Of a DNA stretch of 56,888 nucleotides, positions 25,090-33,216 are shown in pieces (the stretch's first letter is position 1; each line of letters starts with the position of its first letter). The notes beneath the pieces were generated by a model. It was not told where the DNA came from. It ran no database searches and saw nothing but the letters and a program-made list of their open reading frames with translations. A program made the translations under genes and the position numbers. Source of the stretch: Candidatus Aminicenantes bacterium UBA6072. Lineage in GTDB: Bacteria; Acidobacteriota; Aminicenantia; UBA2199. Where the stretch lies: positions 1 to 56,888 of the forward strand of contig DIXU01000018.1 in NCBI GenBank assembly GCA_002436105.1, read 5' to 3'.

Positions 25090-25512
25090 TTACAGTAATT
25101 GCTTCCCTGCCATCGCCAATACCGAGAAAACGATGGCCCACAGGACCGACCCCGCCGCCAGCCATGGCAGGAGCCTCCTTGGCGGCGCCCCCAGCACCAG
25201 GCCGAAAGCCGCGCCCAGCGGCGAGCCGACCAGCAATGGCGCCAGCAGCCCCCAGCCGATGACGCCGTAGCGCTGCCAGATCCGCCAAAGCAGCCCGCGC
25301 TTCTCCTCGAGCTGCTCGCGCTTTTTGCGCTTCTGCAGCCAGGCCTTGACGCGTTCTCCCAGCAGGATCACCACGGTGCCGCCGCAGACGGCACCGAAAG
25401 CGGCGACCAGGCAGACCAGCACGGGGTCCAAACCCATGGCCACGCCGGCGGGCGCGGCGGCCCAGAGTTCGGCCACGCCCAGGGCAAAAAGGATGATCAG
25501 CTTCCAGAGCAT
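25090..25512 (-). CDS. Small multidrug export-like membrane protein (COG2426)
   Basis: A 140-residue membrane protein with about four helices. The first part (LGVAELWAAAPAGVAMGLDPVLVCLVAAFGAVCGGTVVILLGERV) and the later YGVIGWGLLAPLLVGSPLGAAFGLVLG segment match the small multidrug export family PF06695, which is related to DedA proteins. The family name comes from a weak early link to drug export; the transported substrate is unknown. The ATG follows GGAGTCGGGAA. It lies on the opposite strand between the dehydrogenase operon and the porin gene. Confidence 0.75.
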   Translation of the reverse strand: MLWKLIILFALGVAELWAAAPAGVAMGLDPVLVCLVAAFGAVCGGTVVILLGERVKAWLQKRKKREQLEEKRGLLWRIWQRYGVIGWGLLAPLLVGSPLGAAFGLVLGAPPRRLLPWLAAGSVLWAIVFSVLAMAGKQLL

Positions 25513-25708
25513 TTCCCGACTCCTTGCGCGGCGTCATTGTATCCCGTCGGCAGCGGCGAGTAAACCGGCGCCGCGCTCGCCCGGGCGCGGAACTGCCGCA
25601 ACGATTGCTTTTTCCGCCGTTTTGCGGTATTTTTGTCTTTCGCCGCTTGCCGCCCTCTTGAAGCGCTCCGGGGAACAAACGGCACAACATCATCCAGCGG
25701 GAGGAAAA

Positions 25709-27019
25709 ATGGTCCGTGAACTCAAGGTCTTGCTCATGGCCGCGGTCATCGCCGTTGGCGTGGCCCTGCCGGCCCAGGCGCAGGAAACTTCGGACACGGC
25801 GCGCCTGCGTTTCTACTTCTGGGAGCGGGTGCGCCAGGAGAGCTGGGACAACGCCATGAGCCTCGACGAGGCGGCCGCCGACACCAGCGCCTATGTGCGC
25901 CTGCGCACGAGCCTCGGCGCCCTGTGGACGCCGGGCAAGTCATGGGCTGTCCACCTGCGCCTGACCAACGAAAACCGCGTCTACCTGGCCCCGAAGCTGG
26001 ATCCGCGGCTGAAGACCGACTTCAACGTCCACGAGGTCATCTTCGACCAGCTGTACGTCAAATGGACGAGCCCGCGGAGGCCAAGCCTGTCCCTCACCCT
26101 GGGCCGCTTTGACATGATGCTGGGCGAGGGCTTCCTGGTCATGGACGGCGGCCCGCTCGACGGCTCGCGCACGGGCTACTTCAACGGCCTGCGCCTGGAC
26201 TATTCTTTAAAGAACAAGAACAACCTGACTTTCTTTTTCGTCCGCCAGCCCCGGACCGACATACTGCTCCCTGTCATAAACGACAAGGAGCAGGCCATGG
26301 TCGAGCAGGAGGAGCAGGGGGTCGGCCTCTATTTCAGCGCTCACGCAAAAAAGACCGGACTGGAGGCCTACCTGTTCCGCAAGGACGCCTTCGCCCACGG
26401 CCCGCTGCCCAAGGGGGCGCTGCACGTGGCCGGCGGGCGCCTGGTCCACCCGTTCACGGCAAAGCTGTCGCTGACCGCCGAGGCCGCATTGCAACTGGGA
26501 ACGCTGGGCCGGGAGAACCGCAGCGGCCTGGGCGGATATTTTCATCTGGATTACAAGTGCGGCCGGCCTTTCCCCCGCCCCGCCCAACTCACCCTGGGCG
26601 GGATCTGGCTGAGCGGCGACGACCCGGCCACGCCGCGCCATGAGGGTTGGGACGCCGCCTTCAGCAGGTGGCCGAAATGGAGCGACTCGCTCATCTACCT
26701 GCAGGCCAGGGAGACGCGCGTGGCCGACTGGGTCAACTTCGCCTCCCTCTACGCCGGGGCGGTGTTCGAGCCGGCCGAGCGGGTGAAGATCCACCTGACC
26801 TGGCACAAGCTGACCGCCCCCGAGAAGACGGCGCCCTCGGCCCTGCTCAGCGGCGCCGGCCGCGACCGCGGCAGCCTGCTGATCGCCAAGGTCGCCTACG
26901 ACGTCTCCAAAAACCTGGCCGGCCGCCTCATCTGGGAATACTTCAATCCGGGCAATTTTTATGTCACCGGCGCCGACCCGTACCATTGGCTGCAGTTCGA
27001 GTTGTTTTTCCGCTTTTAA
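25709..27019 (+). CDS. Outer-membrane porin of the alginate-export type
   Basis: A 436-residue protein with a signal peptide (MVRELKVLLMAAVIAVGVALPAQAQ) and strand-rich mature sequence ending in an aromatic C-terminal residue (HWLQFELFFRF), the usual signature of outer-membrane beta-barrels. Segments such as RLRTSLGALWTPGKSWAVHLRLTNENRVY and TLGRFDMMLGEGFLVMDGGPLDGSRTGYFNGLRLDYS fit the alginate-export porin family. The start has GGGAGG four bases before the ATG; the frame is open far upstream but that part overlaps an opposite-strand gene. With the next gene it forms a two-step uptake route, outer membrane then inner membrane. Confidence 0.82.
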   Translation: MVRELKVLLMAAVIAVGVALPAQAQETSDTARLRFYFWERVRQESWDNAMSLDEAAADTSAYVRLRTSLGALWTPGKSWAVHLRLTNENRVYLAPKLDPRLKTDFNVHEVIFDQLYVKWTSPRRPSLSLTLGRFDMMLGEGFLVMDGGPLDGSRTGYFNGLRLDYSLKNKNNLTFFFVRQPRTDILLPVINDKEQAMVEQEEQGVGLYFSAHAKKTGLEAYLFRKDAFAHGPLPKGALHVAGGRLVHPFTAKLSLTAEAALQLGTLGRENRSGLGGYFHLDYKCGRPFPRPAQLTLGGIWLSGDDPATPRHEGWDAAFSRWPKWSDSLIYLQARETRVADWVNFASLYAGAVFEPAERVKIHLTWHKLTAPEKTAPSALLSGAGRDRGSLLIAKVAYDVSKNLAGRLIWEYFNPGNFYVTGADPYHWLQFELFFRF

Positions 27020-27034
27020 AACGAGGAGACAATC

Positions 27035-28468
27035 ATGATCCTGAAGATCACGGTATTGACCCTTTACGTGCTGGCCATCGTGGCCATCGGCGTCCTGCGC
27101 GGCAGGAAAACCACGACTTTCAACGACTTTTTCCTCGGCGGCGGCAAGATCGGCCCCTGGATGACCGCCTTCACCTACGGCGCCGCCTACTTCTCGGCGG
27201 TGATCTTCATCGGCTTCTCGGGCAAGATCGGCTGGCAATTCGGCTACTCCGGCGTGTGGATCGCCGCGGGCAACACCCTGGTCGGGGTGCTGCTCGTCTG
27301 GTGGCTGCTGGGCTGGCGGGTCAAGAAAATGTCCCAGGAGACCGGGGCCAGCACCATGGCAGAGTATTTCGAGAAACGCTACCAGAGCCGGTTCATGAAG
27401 ATTTTTTCCGCCGTGGCCGTGTTCGTCTTCTTCATCCCCTACTCGGCCGCCGTGTTCATCGGCCTCTCCTACCTGTTCCAGCTGAACTTCGGCACCGAGT
27501 TCTGGCAGGCGCTGGCCTTCATGGGGCTGTTCACCGCCGTGTACATGGTGCTGGGCGGCTACAAGTCGATGAGCACGATCGACGTCCTCTTCGGCGTGCT
27601 GATGCTCATCGGCGGCGGCGTGTTCATCTTCAGCGTCATCGGCAAGGCCGGCGGCCTGGCCGCGGGCACGGCGCAGCTGGCGGCCATCGACCCCAGGCTG
27701 ACCGCGGCGATCGGCCCCCCCGGCGCCTGGCCCCTGTTCTGCCTCGTGTTCCTGACCTCGGCGGCGCCGTTCGCCATGCCGCAGCTGGTGCAGAAGTTCT
27801 ACGCCATCCGCGACCGCCGGGCCATCCGCGCCGGCATGTGGATCTCCACGGCCTTCGCCCTGGTGCTGACGACGATCGCCTACTTCTCCGGCAGTTTCTC
27901 GCGGCTGCTGCTCACGCCCGAAAACGCGCCCGGCGCTTTCGCCGCCGGCCAGCCCGTCTTCGACGCCCTGGTGCCCGAGCTCATCGCCAAGGCGGTGCCG
28001 TCCTCGCTGATCATCTTCATCATGCTGCTGATCCTGTCGGCGTCGATGTCGACGCTGGCGGCGCTGGTGCTGGTCTCCAGCTCGTCGGTGGCCAAGGACC
28101 TCTACGCCGGCTTCGTCAACCCCCGGGTGTCCGACCGCAGTCTGACCCGGCTGATGCGCTTCCTCAGCGCCTTTTTCATCCTGCTGTCGGTGATCCTGGC
28201 CTACACCCGGCCGGCGACCATCGTCTCCATCCTGGGCATCTCCTGGGGCGCCATCGGCGCCGTGTTCCTGGGGCCCTTCATCTGGGGGCTGTTCACGAAG
28301 TGGGCGAACCGCTTCGGCGCCATCGCGTCGTCGGTCCTGGCCCTGGCCGTCTGCCTGGCCATGTATTTGGCGGGCCGACCCTCGCCCGAGGCCGGCACGG
28401 TGGGCATGATGGTGTCATTGGCAACGACGCCGCTCTTCAGCCTGTTAGGGAAAAGCAGGAACCGTTGA
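27035..28468 (+). CDS. Sodium:solute symporter (SSS family)
   Basis: A 477-residue inner-membrane transporter with about 13 helices. Typical SSS motifs: FFLGGGKIGPWMTAFTYGAAYFSAVIFIGFSG near the start, GASTMAEYFEKRYQ, GGYKSMSTIDVLFG, and LILSASMSTLAALVLVSSSSVAKDLY. It resembles proline or amino-acid carriers more than acetate carriers. GAGGAG lies six bases before the ATG, 15 bp after the porin gene. With the double-AsnC regulator and the FAD dehydrogenase upstream, uptake and oxidation of an imino acid or N-methyl amino acid is a reasonable guess. Confidence 0.88.
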   Translation: MILKITVLTLYVLAIVAIGVLRGRKTTTFNDFFLGGGKIGPWMTAFTYGAAYFSAVIFIGFSGKIGWQFGYSGVWIAAGNTLVGVLLVWWLLGWRVKKMSQETGASTMAEYFEKRYQSRFMKIFSAVAVFVFFIPYSAAVFIGLSYLFQLNFGTEFWQALAFMGLFTAVYMVLGGYKSMSTIDVLFGVLMLIGGGVFIFSVIGKAGGLAAGTAQLAAIDPRLTAAIGPPGAWPLFCLVFLTSAAPFAMPQLVQKFYAIRDRRAIRAGMWISTAFALVLTTIAYFSGSFSRLLLTPENAPGAFAAGQPVFDALVPELIAKAVPSSLIIFIMLLILSASMSTLAALVLVSSSSVAKDLYAGFVNPRVSDRSLTRLMRFLSAFFILLSVILAYTRPATIVSILGISWGAIGAVFLGPFIWGLFTKWANRFGAIASSVLALAVCLAMYLAGRPSPEAGTVGMMVSLATTPLFSLLGKSRNR

Positions 28469-28549
28469 AACGCTAAGGAAAGCGAAATCGGTTTACGGTA
28501 GACGGTCAGAAAAATGAATACTAAGACTTAAAATCCCAAATCCCAAGCA

Positions 28550-28682
28550 CCAAATTCCAAACAAATCCCAAATTCCAAATTCCAATTTCCAAAACGAAAG
28601 CTCCTTGCAATACTTTTTTCTTCGTTTTGGTCATTTGGTAATTGGAATTTATTTGTTATTTGGAATTTGGTGCTTGGAATTT
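28550..28682. repeat. AAATTCC / GGAATTT heptamer runs in both orientations
   Basis: The left half has AAATTCC units and CAAGCACC; the right half has GGAATTT and GGTGCTTGGAATTT, so the two halves are roughly inverted. The family is shared with 19442-19515 and 42570-42640. Confidence 0.75.
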
Positions 28683-28694
28683 AATTCTTCACAT

Positions 28695-28722
28695 GTCACG
28701 CGTCACGCGTTACGCGTCACGA
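28695..28722 (+). repeat. Tandem heptamer GTCACGC x4
   Basis: Four 7-bp units: GTCACGC, GTCACGC, GTTACGC, GTCACGA. It directly follows the GGAATTT repeats and ends 14 bp from the next gene's 3' end. Confidence 0.88.
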
Positions 28723-28735
28723 ATATCGCCGGGTA

Positions 28736-29368
28736 TCAGGCCGTGAGCACCGCAAGCCGGCCGGAGACGGCCAGTTCGGAAAAGTCGTAATGGTCCCGGA
28801 TCCATTCCAGGGTGCGCTCCCGGTAGAAAAAGACATGGGTCGCGTCGTTGGCATACGGCCACGCCGCGAGCTCGATCCCCGGCGCGAAGAGCTCGGTCTG
28901 GCAGAACAGCCTGCCTCCCTTTTTCAGCAGCGAGCGCAGCAGGCGGAACTCCCGGGCCGGGTCGCGGAAGTGCTCGATCACCTCGCAGCAGATGACGTAA
29001 TCATAGGTCCGCCGCAGCAGTTCCGGAAGGTCGCGGAAGAAAGGGTCGTACTGCGCGAGGCGGTACCTCCGCTCCGCCAGCAGCCTGGAGACGACCGGGC
29101 CGCTGCCGCAGCCGAAATCCAGGCCATCGTGCTCCGGGCGGCGCTGTTCCAGCACCAGGTCCACCAACGGCCGCACGAATGCCCGGTAGCGGGGATCGTC
29201 GACGTCGTTGCAATGCGCCTCGTACCGCCTTTTCTCGGCCTCAACGGAAAGGTAATGCCCTGGCGCCATGAAAACGGCGCCGCAATGATTGCACAGATGG
29301 TAGGCCCGCTTCCTGGTCGCGGCGAAAAAAGCCGCCCGGCCGCGGCAAAGGGGGCAGGGTTCGCTCAT
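28736..29368 (-). CDS. Zinc-ribbon SAM-dependent methyltransferase
   Basis: A 210-residue protein. The N terminus is a zinc ribbon (CPLC near residue 5, then LCNHCG near residue 26). The rest is a class I methyltransferase: LDFGCGSGPVVSRLL (SAM-binding motif I), YDYVICCEVIEHFRDP (motif typical of the Methyltransf_23 group), LLKKGGRLFCQTELF and a C-terminal HVFFYRERTLEWI. Similar proteins methylate sugars, lipids or small molecules; the substrate cannot be inferred. It is a single gene, convergent with the symporter. Confidence 0.8.
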   Translation of the reverse strand: MSEPCPLCRGRAAFFAATRKRAYHLCNHCGAVFMAPGHYLSVEAEKRRYEAHCNDVDDPRYRAFVRPLVDLVLEQRRPEHDGLDFGCGSGPVVSRLLAERRYRLAQYDPFFRDLPELLRRTYDYVICCEVIEHFRDPAREFRLLRSLLKKGGRLFCQTELFAPGIELAAWPYANDATHVFFYRERTLEWIRDHYDFSELAVSGRLAVLTA

Positions 29369-29457
29369 ATCCGGAATGGTATAGCGGACGTGACCGGCCG
29401 GTCAAGCGCGGTGCGGAGGATCAGCGAAGAGACGAATGGGCACGGCACGCTGTTCCC

Positions 29458-31140
29458 CTACTTCTTGCCGTCCTTGCGCTTGTCCGGCTGGATGAACACC
29501 GGGTGGCCCTTGATCTGGCAGCGGCGCATGACCTCGATCACCCGGGCGGCCAGCGCCGCGGGAACGTCGACCAGGCTGAAGCCGTCATGGATCTCGATGG
29601 CGCCGATCTGGCGCCCGGTGAGACCGGTCTCGCCGGTGATGGCCCCGACGATGTCCCCGGGGCGGACGCCCTGAAGCTTGCCCAGCTTGATCTTCAGCCG
29701 CGTCGCTTCGCCCGCGGTCAGGCGCGGCCCGGGTTCAGCCGCGGCGACGCGTTCCTTTTTCTTGCCGGGCTTGCCCTTCGTCCGCGCCGATCCGCCCGCG
29801 TCGGCCTCAGGCATGGGCTCGCCGGCCGCCGGGGAGCTCCCGGGCTTGCCGTCCCTTTCCATGATCATTTTCAGCAGCGCCGCGGCGACGTCCAGCGATG
29901 AATGGTCATCCCCGGTCAGTTTTTCGACCAGGGCGGCGTATTTCTCCCCGGCTTCCGTCTCCATGATCCGGCGCACCTTTTCCAGCACGGCGCCGTTGCG
30001 GATCTCCTCGACGTCGTCGGTCGAGGGCAGGCGCTGGCGGCGGATGCGCGTCTTGGCGAATCGCTGGATCTCGGCGAGCTTGAACAGCTCGCGGCCGCCG
30101 ACGAAGGTGAGGGCGCGGCCGCTCCGGCCGGCCCGGGCCGTGCGCCCGATGCGGTGCACGTAGTATTCCTCGTCGCGGGGCACGTCGTAGTTGACCACCA
30201 CCTCGATGTCGTCGACGTCGAGGCCGCGCGCCGCCACGTCGGTGGCCACCAGGATCTCCAAGCGGCCGCTGCGGAACTGGTTCATCACCCGGTCGCGGAA
30301 CATCTGCTTCATGTCGCCGTGCAGGCCGCTGGCCGCGTAGCCCCGCGCCTGCAGCTTTTCGACCAGCTCGTCGACGCGGATCTTGGTGTTGCAGAAGACC
30401 AGGGCCCGCTTCATGTCCTGGATGTCGATCAGCCGCGCCAGGATCTCGGCCTTCTGGAATTCCTTGACCTCGTAGTACGTCTGCTCGACGCCGGGAACGG
30501 TCAGCTCCTCGTGCACCACCCGAAGCAGCTCGGGCTTGTTTTGAAACGCCTTGCTCAGGGAGAGGATGGCTTTGGGCATGGTTGCCGAAAAGAGCAGCGT
30601 CTGGTGCCCGACCGGGGTGGCGCCCAAAATGAATTTCATCTCGTCGACGAAGCCCATGTCCAGCATCTCGTCGGCCTCGTCGAGCACCACCGTGCGCGCC
30701 GCGTCCAGCTGCAGGGTCCTGCGCTCCATGTGGTCGCGGACGCGGCCGGGGGTGCCCACCACCACCTGCACGCCGCGCTGCAGGGCGGCGATCTGGCGCT
30801 CGATGGGCTGGCCGCCGTACACCGGCAGGATGCGCAGGTCCTTCTTGTGCTTGCCGAGCAGCTTCAGCTCCCCGGCGATCTGCACGGCCAGCTCGCGCGT
30901 GGGGCAGAGGATCAGCGCCTGCACCTTCTTGAGGGCGGGCTCGATGCGCTCGAGGATCGGAATGCCGAAGGCGGCGGTCTTGCCGGTGCCGGTCTGGGCC
31001 TGGCCGATGATGTCGGCGCCGGCGAGCACCGGGCCGATGGCCAGTGACTGGATCGGCGTGGCCTCCTCGAAGCCCATCTCGGCGATGGCCTTGTTCATTT
31101 CATGGGAAAGGTTGAAATCGGAAAATTTCTTCTTCAGCAT
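29458..31140 (-). CDS. deaD: DEAD-box RNA helicase, DeaD/CsdA-like
   Basis: A 560-residue ATP-dependent RNA helicase. Core motifs in order: FSDFNLS Q-motif region, AQTGTGKTAAFG (I), PTRELAVQI (Ia), TPGRVRDH (Ib), DEADEMLDMGF (II), SATMP (III), ATDVAARGLD (V), HRIGRTARAGRSG (VI). The C-terminal 75 residues are a DbpA-type RNA-binding domain (KLGKLQGVRPGDIVGAITGE...KGHPVFIQPDK) after a basic, low-complexity linker. Such enzymes unwind RNA during ribosome assembly, decay and cold growth. The start is placed at MLKKKFSDF, with GAGGAAA before it; the frame is open 34 codons upstream. A long leader would fit cold-shock control, but no promoter was found. Confidence 0.92.
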   Translation of the reverse strand: MLKKKFSDFNLSHEMNKAIAEMGFEEATPIQSLAIGPVLAGADIIGQAQTGTGKTAAFGIPILERIEPALKKVQALILCPTRELAVQIAGELKLLGKHKKDLRILPVYGGQPIERQIAALQRGVQVVVGTPGRVRDHMERRTLQLDAARTVVLDEADEMLDMGFVDEMKFILGATPVGHQTLLFSATMPKAILSLSKAFQNKPELLRVVHEELTVPGVEQTYYEVKEFQKAEILARLIDIQDMKRALVFCNTKIRVDELVEKLQARGYAASGLHGDMKQMFRDRVMNQFRSGRLEILVATDVAARGLDVDDIEVVVNYDVPRDEEYYVHRIGRTARAGRSGRALTFVGGRELFKLAEIQRFAKTRIRRQRLPSTDDVEEIRNGAVLEKVRRIMETEAGEKYAALVEKLTGDDHSSLDVAAALLKMIMERDGKPGSSPAAGEPMPEADAGGSARTKGKPGKKKERVAAAEPGPRLTAGEATRLKIKLGKLQGVRPGDIVGAITGETGLTGRQIGAIEIHDGFSLVDVPAALAARVIEVMRRCQIKGHPVFIQPDKRKDGKK

Positions 31141-31496
31141 GGTCGGTTTCCTCTGCAGCAGGAAGGGGGGCGCCGTTTGAAAAGGGCTTTGGCCAGAAAC
31201 GGTCGCTGCACAAGGAAAATCGCAACCATAAAACGTGACCACCGCTGGAAGTGAGACGGTTTATTCTCTGTCTGGAGTGTTTCTTCCTGATGAAAGCGTA
31301 TCATACCACGGCCGGGCCCCGACAGTCAATGGCGGGGCGGACCCCGTGTCCGCCCTTTCTTTTTTCAATTGCGGCCAGAACCATGGGAGGTGAACCGCCG
31401 TGGCATGATTCGTAGGGGCGGACCCCCGTGTCCGCCCTGTCTCCTTGAGAACAATCGCATCCATCGAAACAGAGGGGCAGGCACGGGGGCCTGCCC
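31141..31496. other. Spacer with REP hairpins between deaD and the RAYT gene
   Basis: A 356-bp stretch with no gene. It holds hairpins at 31335-31355, 31412-31437 and 31475-31500 and the left copy of a 119-bp perfect duplication (31383-31501). Confidence 0.8.
31335..31355. repeat. REP-like hairpin, short-loop form
   Basis: An 8-bp perfect stem GGGCGGAC/GTCCGCCC with loop CCCGT, no GTAG foot. It shares its 3' flank CTTTCTTTT with the hairpin at 33217-33237. Confidence 0.85.
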
Positions 31497-31501
31497 CTAC
31501 A
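31383..31501 (+). repeat. 119-bp perfect direct repeat, left copy (REP pair)
   Basis: Identical over 119 bp to 33045-33163. It contains a REP at 31412-31437 (GTAG foot, stem GGGCGGAC/GTCCGCCC) and an oppositely oriented REP at 31475-31500 (stem GGGCAGGC/GCCTGCCC, CTAC foot), a BIME-like pair with a 37-bp spacer. Confidence 0.95.
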
Positions 31502-32087
31502 GAATCTTCTTAAATGGGTTTTCATCATCCAGAGGCCAGGATGCCGGATTGTCACGGATATATTGGCGGGTCTGGTCAAGTTCCTTGTCGCTGCGGATGA
31601 TATGCTCGTAATAATTGCGCTGCCAGAGACGTTTCTGGAATTCGGGCCAATCACCCTGAAACACGCCTTCCGAATATTTTTTCGTGGTAATTGTTTTAAA
31701 TTGTCGGATTACGTCCGGCAAGGTCAATCGATTCCCTGTAGGGGTGGACCCCCGTGTCCGCCCATTTTCCTCTTTATCGATCGCATCCCATGCACAAGAA
31801 GGGCAGGCACGGGGGCCTGCCCCTACGAAAAGACCGAGAATTGCATGAATATGGTTGGGCATAATCACACATTCGTCCAATGTGATTCCTGGATACCGTG
31901 AGGGTAATTCGAGCAAGTTTTTCTCAACCATCCTGCCGGAAGCGGTGAGGTCGACTTTATTGCTCGCAACACACCCGAACAGGCATTCCCGGTTCTGAAC
32001 ACAAATGGTGGCGAAATACCAGCCTGGTGTGGCGTAATTCCAGCCCTTGAGACGAATCGACCGCCGGCCACGGATTTCAGTAATCAT
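31497..32087 (-). CDS. REP-associated tyrosine transposase (RAYT) with an internal REP pair
   Basis: A 196-residue Y1/IS200-type transposase. RAYT features: GWYFATICVQNRECLFG near the N terminus, the HUH nickase motif in MPNHIHAIL, and the catalytic tyrosine region LWQRNYYEHIIRSDKEL, followed by IRDNPASWPLD. RAYTs cut single-stranded DNA at the GTAG foot of REP hairpins. Between HUH and the Tyr helix the protein has an extra loop (VGAGPRACPSCAW...GRTRGSTP) that is the in-frame translation of a REP pair at 31738-31826. The stop codon TAG is the last three bases of a REP GTAG foot. An ATG two codons upstream is an alternative start; a REP lies right before it. Confidence 0.88.
   Translation of the reverse strand: MITEIRGRRSIRLKGWNYATPGWYFATICVQNRECLFGCVASNKVDLTASGRMVEKNLLELPSRYPGITLDECVIMPNHIHAILGLFVGAGPRACPSCAWDAIDKEENGRTRGSTPTGNRLTLPDVIRQFKTITTKKYSEGVFQGDWPEFQKRLWQRNYYEHIIRSDKELDQTRQYIRDNPASWPLDDENPFKKIL
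31738..31826. repeat. REP pair inside the RAYT coding sequence
   Basis: GTAG at 31738-31741 begins a hairpin with stem GGGTGGAC/GTCCGCCC (one G-T pair), ending 31763; an opposite REP with stem GGGCAGGC/GCCTGCCC and CTAC foot spans 31801-31826. The layout is the same as the pair at 31412-31500, but here it is translated as part of the transposase. Confidence 0.9.
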
Positions 32088-32098
32088 ATGCATCGCCT

Positions 32099-32185
32099 GT
32101 AGGGGCGGACCCCCGTGTCCGCCCTTCTTTGATTGCAGGTGATTTGAAATATGAAAGAGGGGCAGGCACGGAGGCCTGCTCCCAC
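32099..32185. repeat. REP pair upstream of the RAYT start
   Basis: An intact REP at 32099-32124 (GTAG foot) lies 6 bases before the alternative RAYT start, and a decayed opposite REP at 32160-32185 (stem broken by GCCTGCTC, foot CCAC) ends 17 bp from the next gene's stop. Confidence 0.88.
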
Positions 32186-32201
32186 GCAAAGATCATATCA
32201 T

Positions 32202-32981
32202 TCATGCGCTGGCGTCTTGCCCTGCGACCAGCATGAAAGGGAGGATGTCCTTTCTTTTTTCGTATTCTTCAATCAAGAGATTTTTCAACTTGGGGTTGTT
32301 CTCCAGCCATTCCCAGATCTCTTTTTGAAAGACCTGAATACCCTGAACCTCTTTTTCTGCCCTGGATTTATTTATATATCTGATGAATTCGATGAATTCC
32401 GGCCGATCCGACATGATGGCCTGAAAGCTGAAAGCAGCGAGGGCGGCGGGAGGCGCGGGGATCAATGTATCGAGGCCGTTAAAGCCAACACAAATATGCA
32501 GGGTAAACTTGCCGCCCACCATATGAGGATAAAAAAACCTGGCGGCAACCGGCAGCACCTCCTTTAAACCATACGTCAGCTTCGGCTCGCTTGCCATGCT
32601 CACAGAATGGCCATTGGCCTGCAGATAACAGGCCAAGAGAGGAAGCAACTCCTTTTTCAATAATGGATTGGCGCGAAGCTGGGTCATCATTTCCGCTTCA
32701 GCGTCTGCCAGCGTGAAGTTCTTCAAAGAATCGAGAATCTTGTGCGTTTCCGCCAATTGATTGATCATCGCCAGATAAAGATTAAATTGCTTCAAAAAAT
32801 CCCCATACTCTGCAGCATCCGCATCGTTGACAGCGACAAACATCTCTTTGTTCCCTTCATATTCGACGGTTTCGAGCTTGAACAGCTTGTCGAAATCCTT
32901 TATAAGCCTTTCTTCATTGTAATCGCCGGCCAAAAGCAGAAGCGAACACATCGCCAGCAAGACCAACGTCCATTTTTTCAT
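32202..32981 (-). CDS. Secreted helical protein of unknown function
   Basis: A 259-residue protein with a signal peptide (MKKWTLVLLAMCSLLLLAG). The mature part is mostly helical and charged (FDKLFKLETVEYEGNKEMFVAVN, LKQFNLYLAMINQLAETHKILDSLKNF, WEWLENNPKLKNLLIEEYEKRKDILPFM). I recognise no family. It is enclosed by REP blocks on both sides, with the RAYT gene directly downstream. AGAGGG lies just before the ATG. Confidence 0.6.
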   Translation of the reverse strand: MKKWTLVLLAMCSLLLLAGDYNEERLIKDFDKLFKLETVEYEGNKEMFVAVNDADAAEYGDFLKQFNLYLAMINQLAETHKILDSLKNFTLADAEAEMMTQLRANPLLKKELLPLLACYLQANGHSVSMASEPKLTYGLKEVLPVAARFFYPHMVGGKFTLHICVGFNGLDTLIPAPPAALAAFSFQAIMSDRPEFIEFIRYINKSRAEKEVQGIQVFQKEIWEWLENNPKLKNLLIEEYEKRKDILPFMLVAGQDASA

Positions 32982-33044
32982 GGGCCCTCTCAGTACACGG
33001 AATAATAATCGGCGACATTTTAGTCGCCCTGGATATATTATTCA

Positions 33045-33163
33045 ATGGGAGGTGAACCGCCGTGGCATGATTCGTAGGGGCGGACCCCCGTGTCCGCCCT
33101 GTCTCCTTGAGAACAATCGCATCCATCGAAACAGAGGGGCAGGCACGGGGGCCTGCCCCTACA
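33045..33163 (+). repeat. 119-bp perfect direct repeat, right copy (REP pair)
   Basis: Identical to 31383-31501. REPs at 33074-33099 and 33137-33162. Together with the hairpin at 33217-33237 it closes the REP-rich block that starts at 31335. Confidence 0.95.
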
Positions 33164-33216
33164 AAAACGGGCAAAACCTATTCATGTGGAAAATATTGCA
33201 GGTTGTTTGCCTGAAG

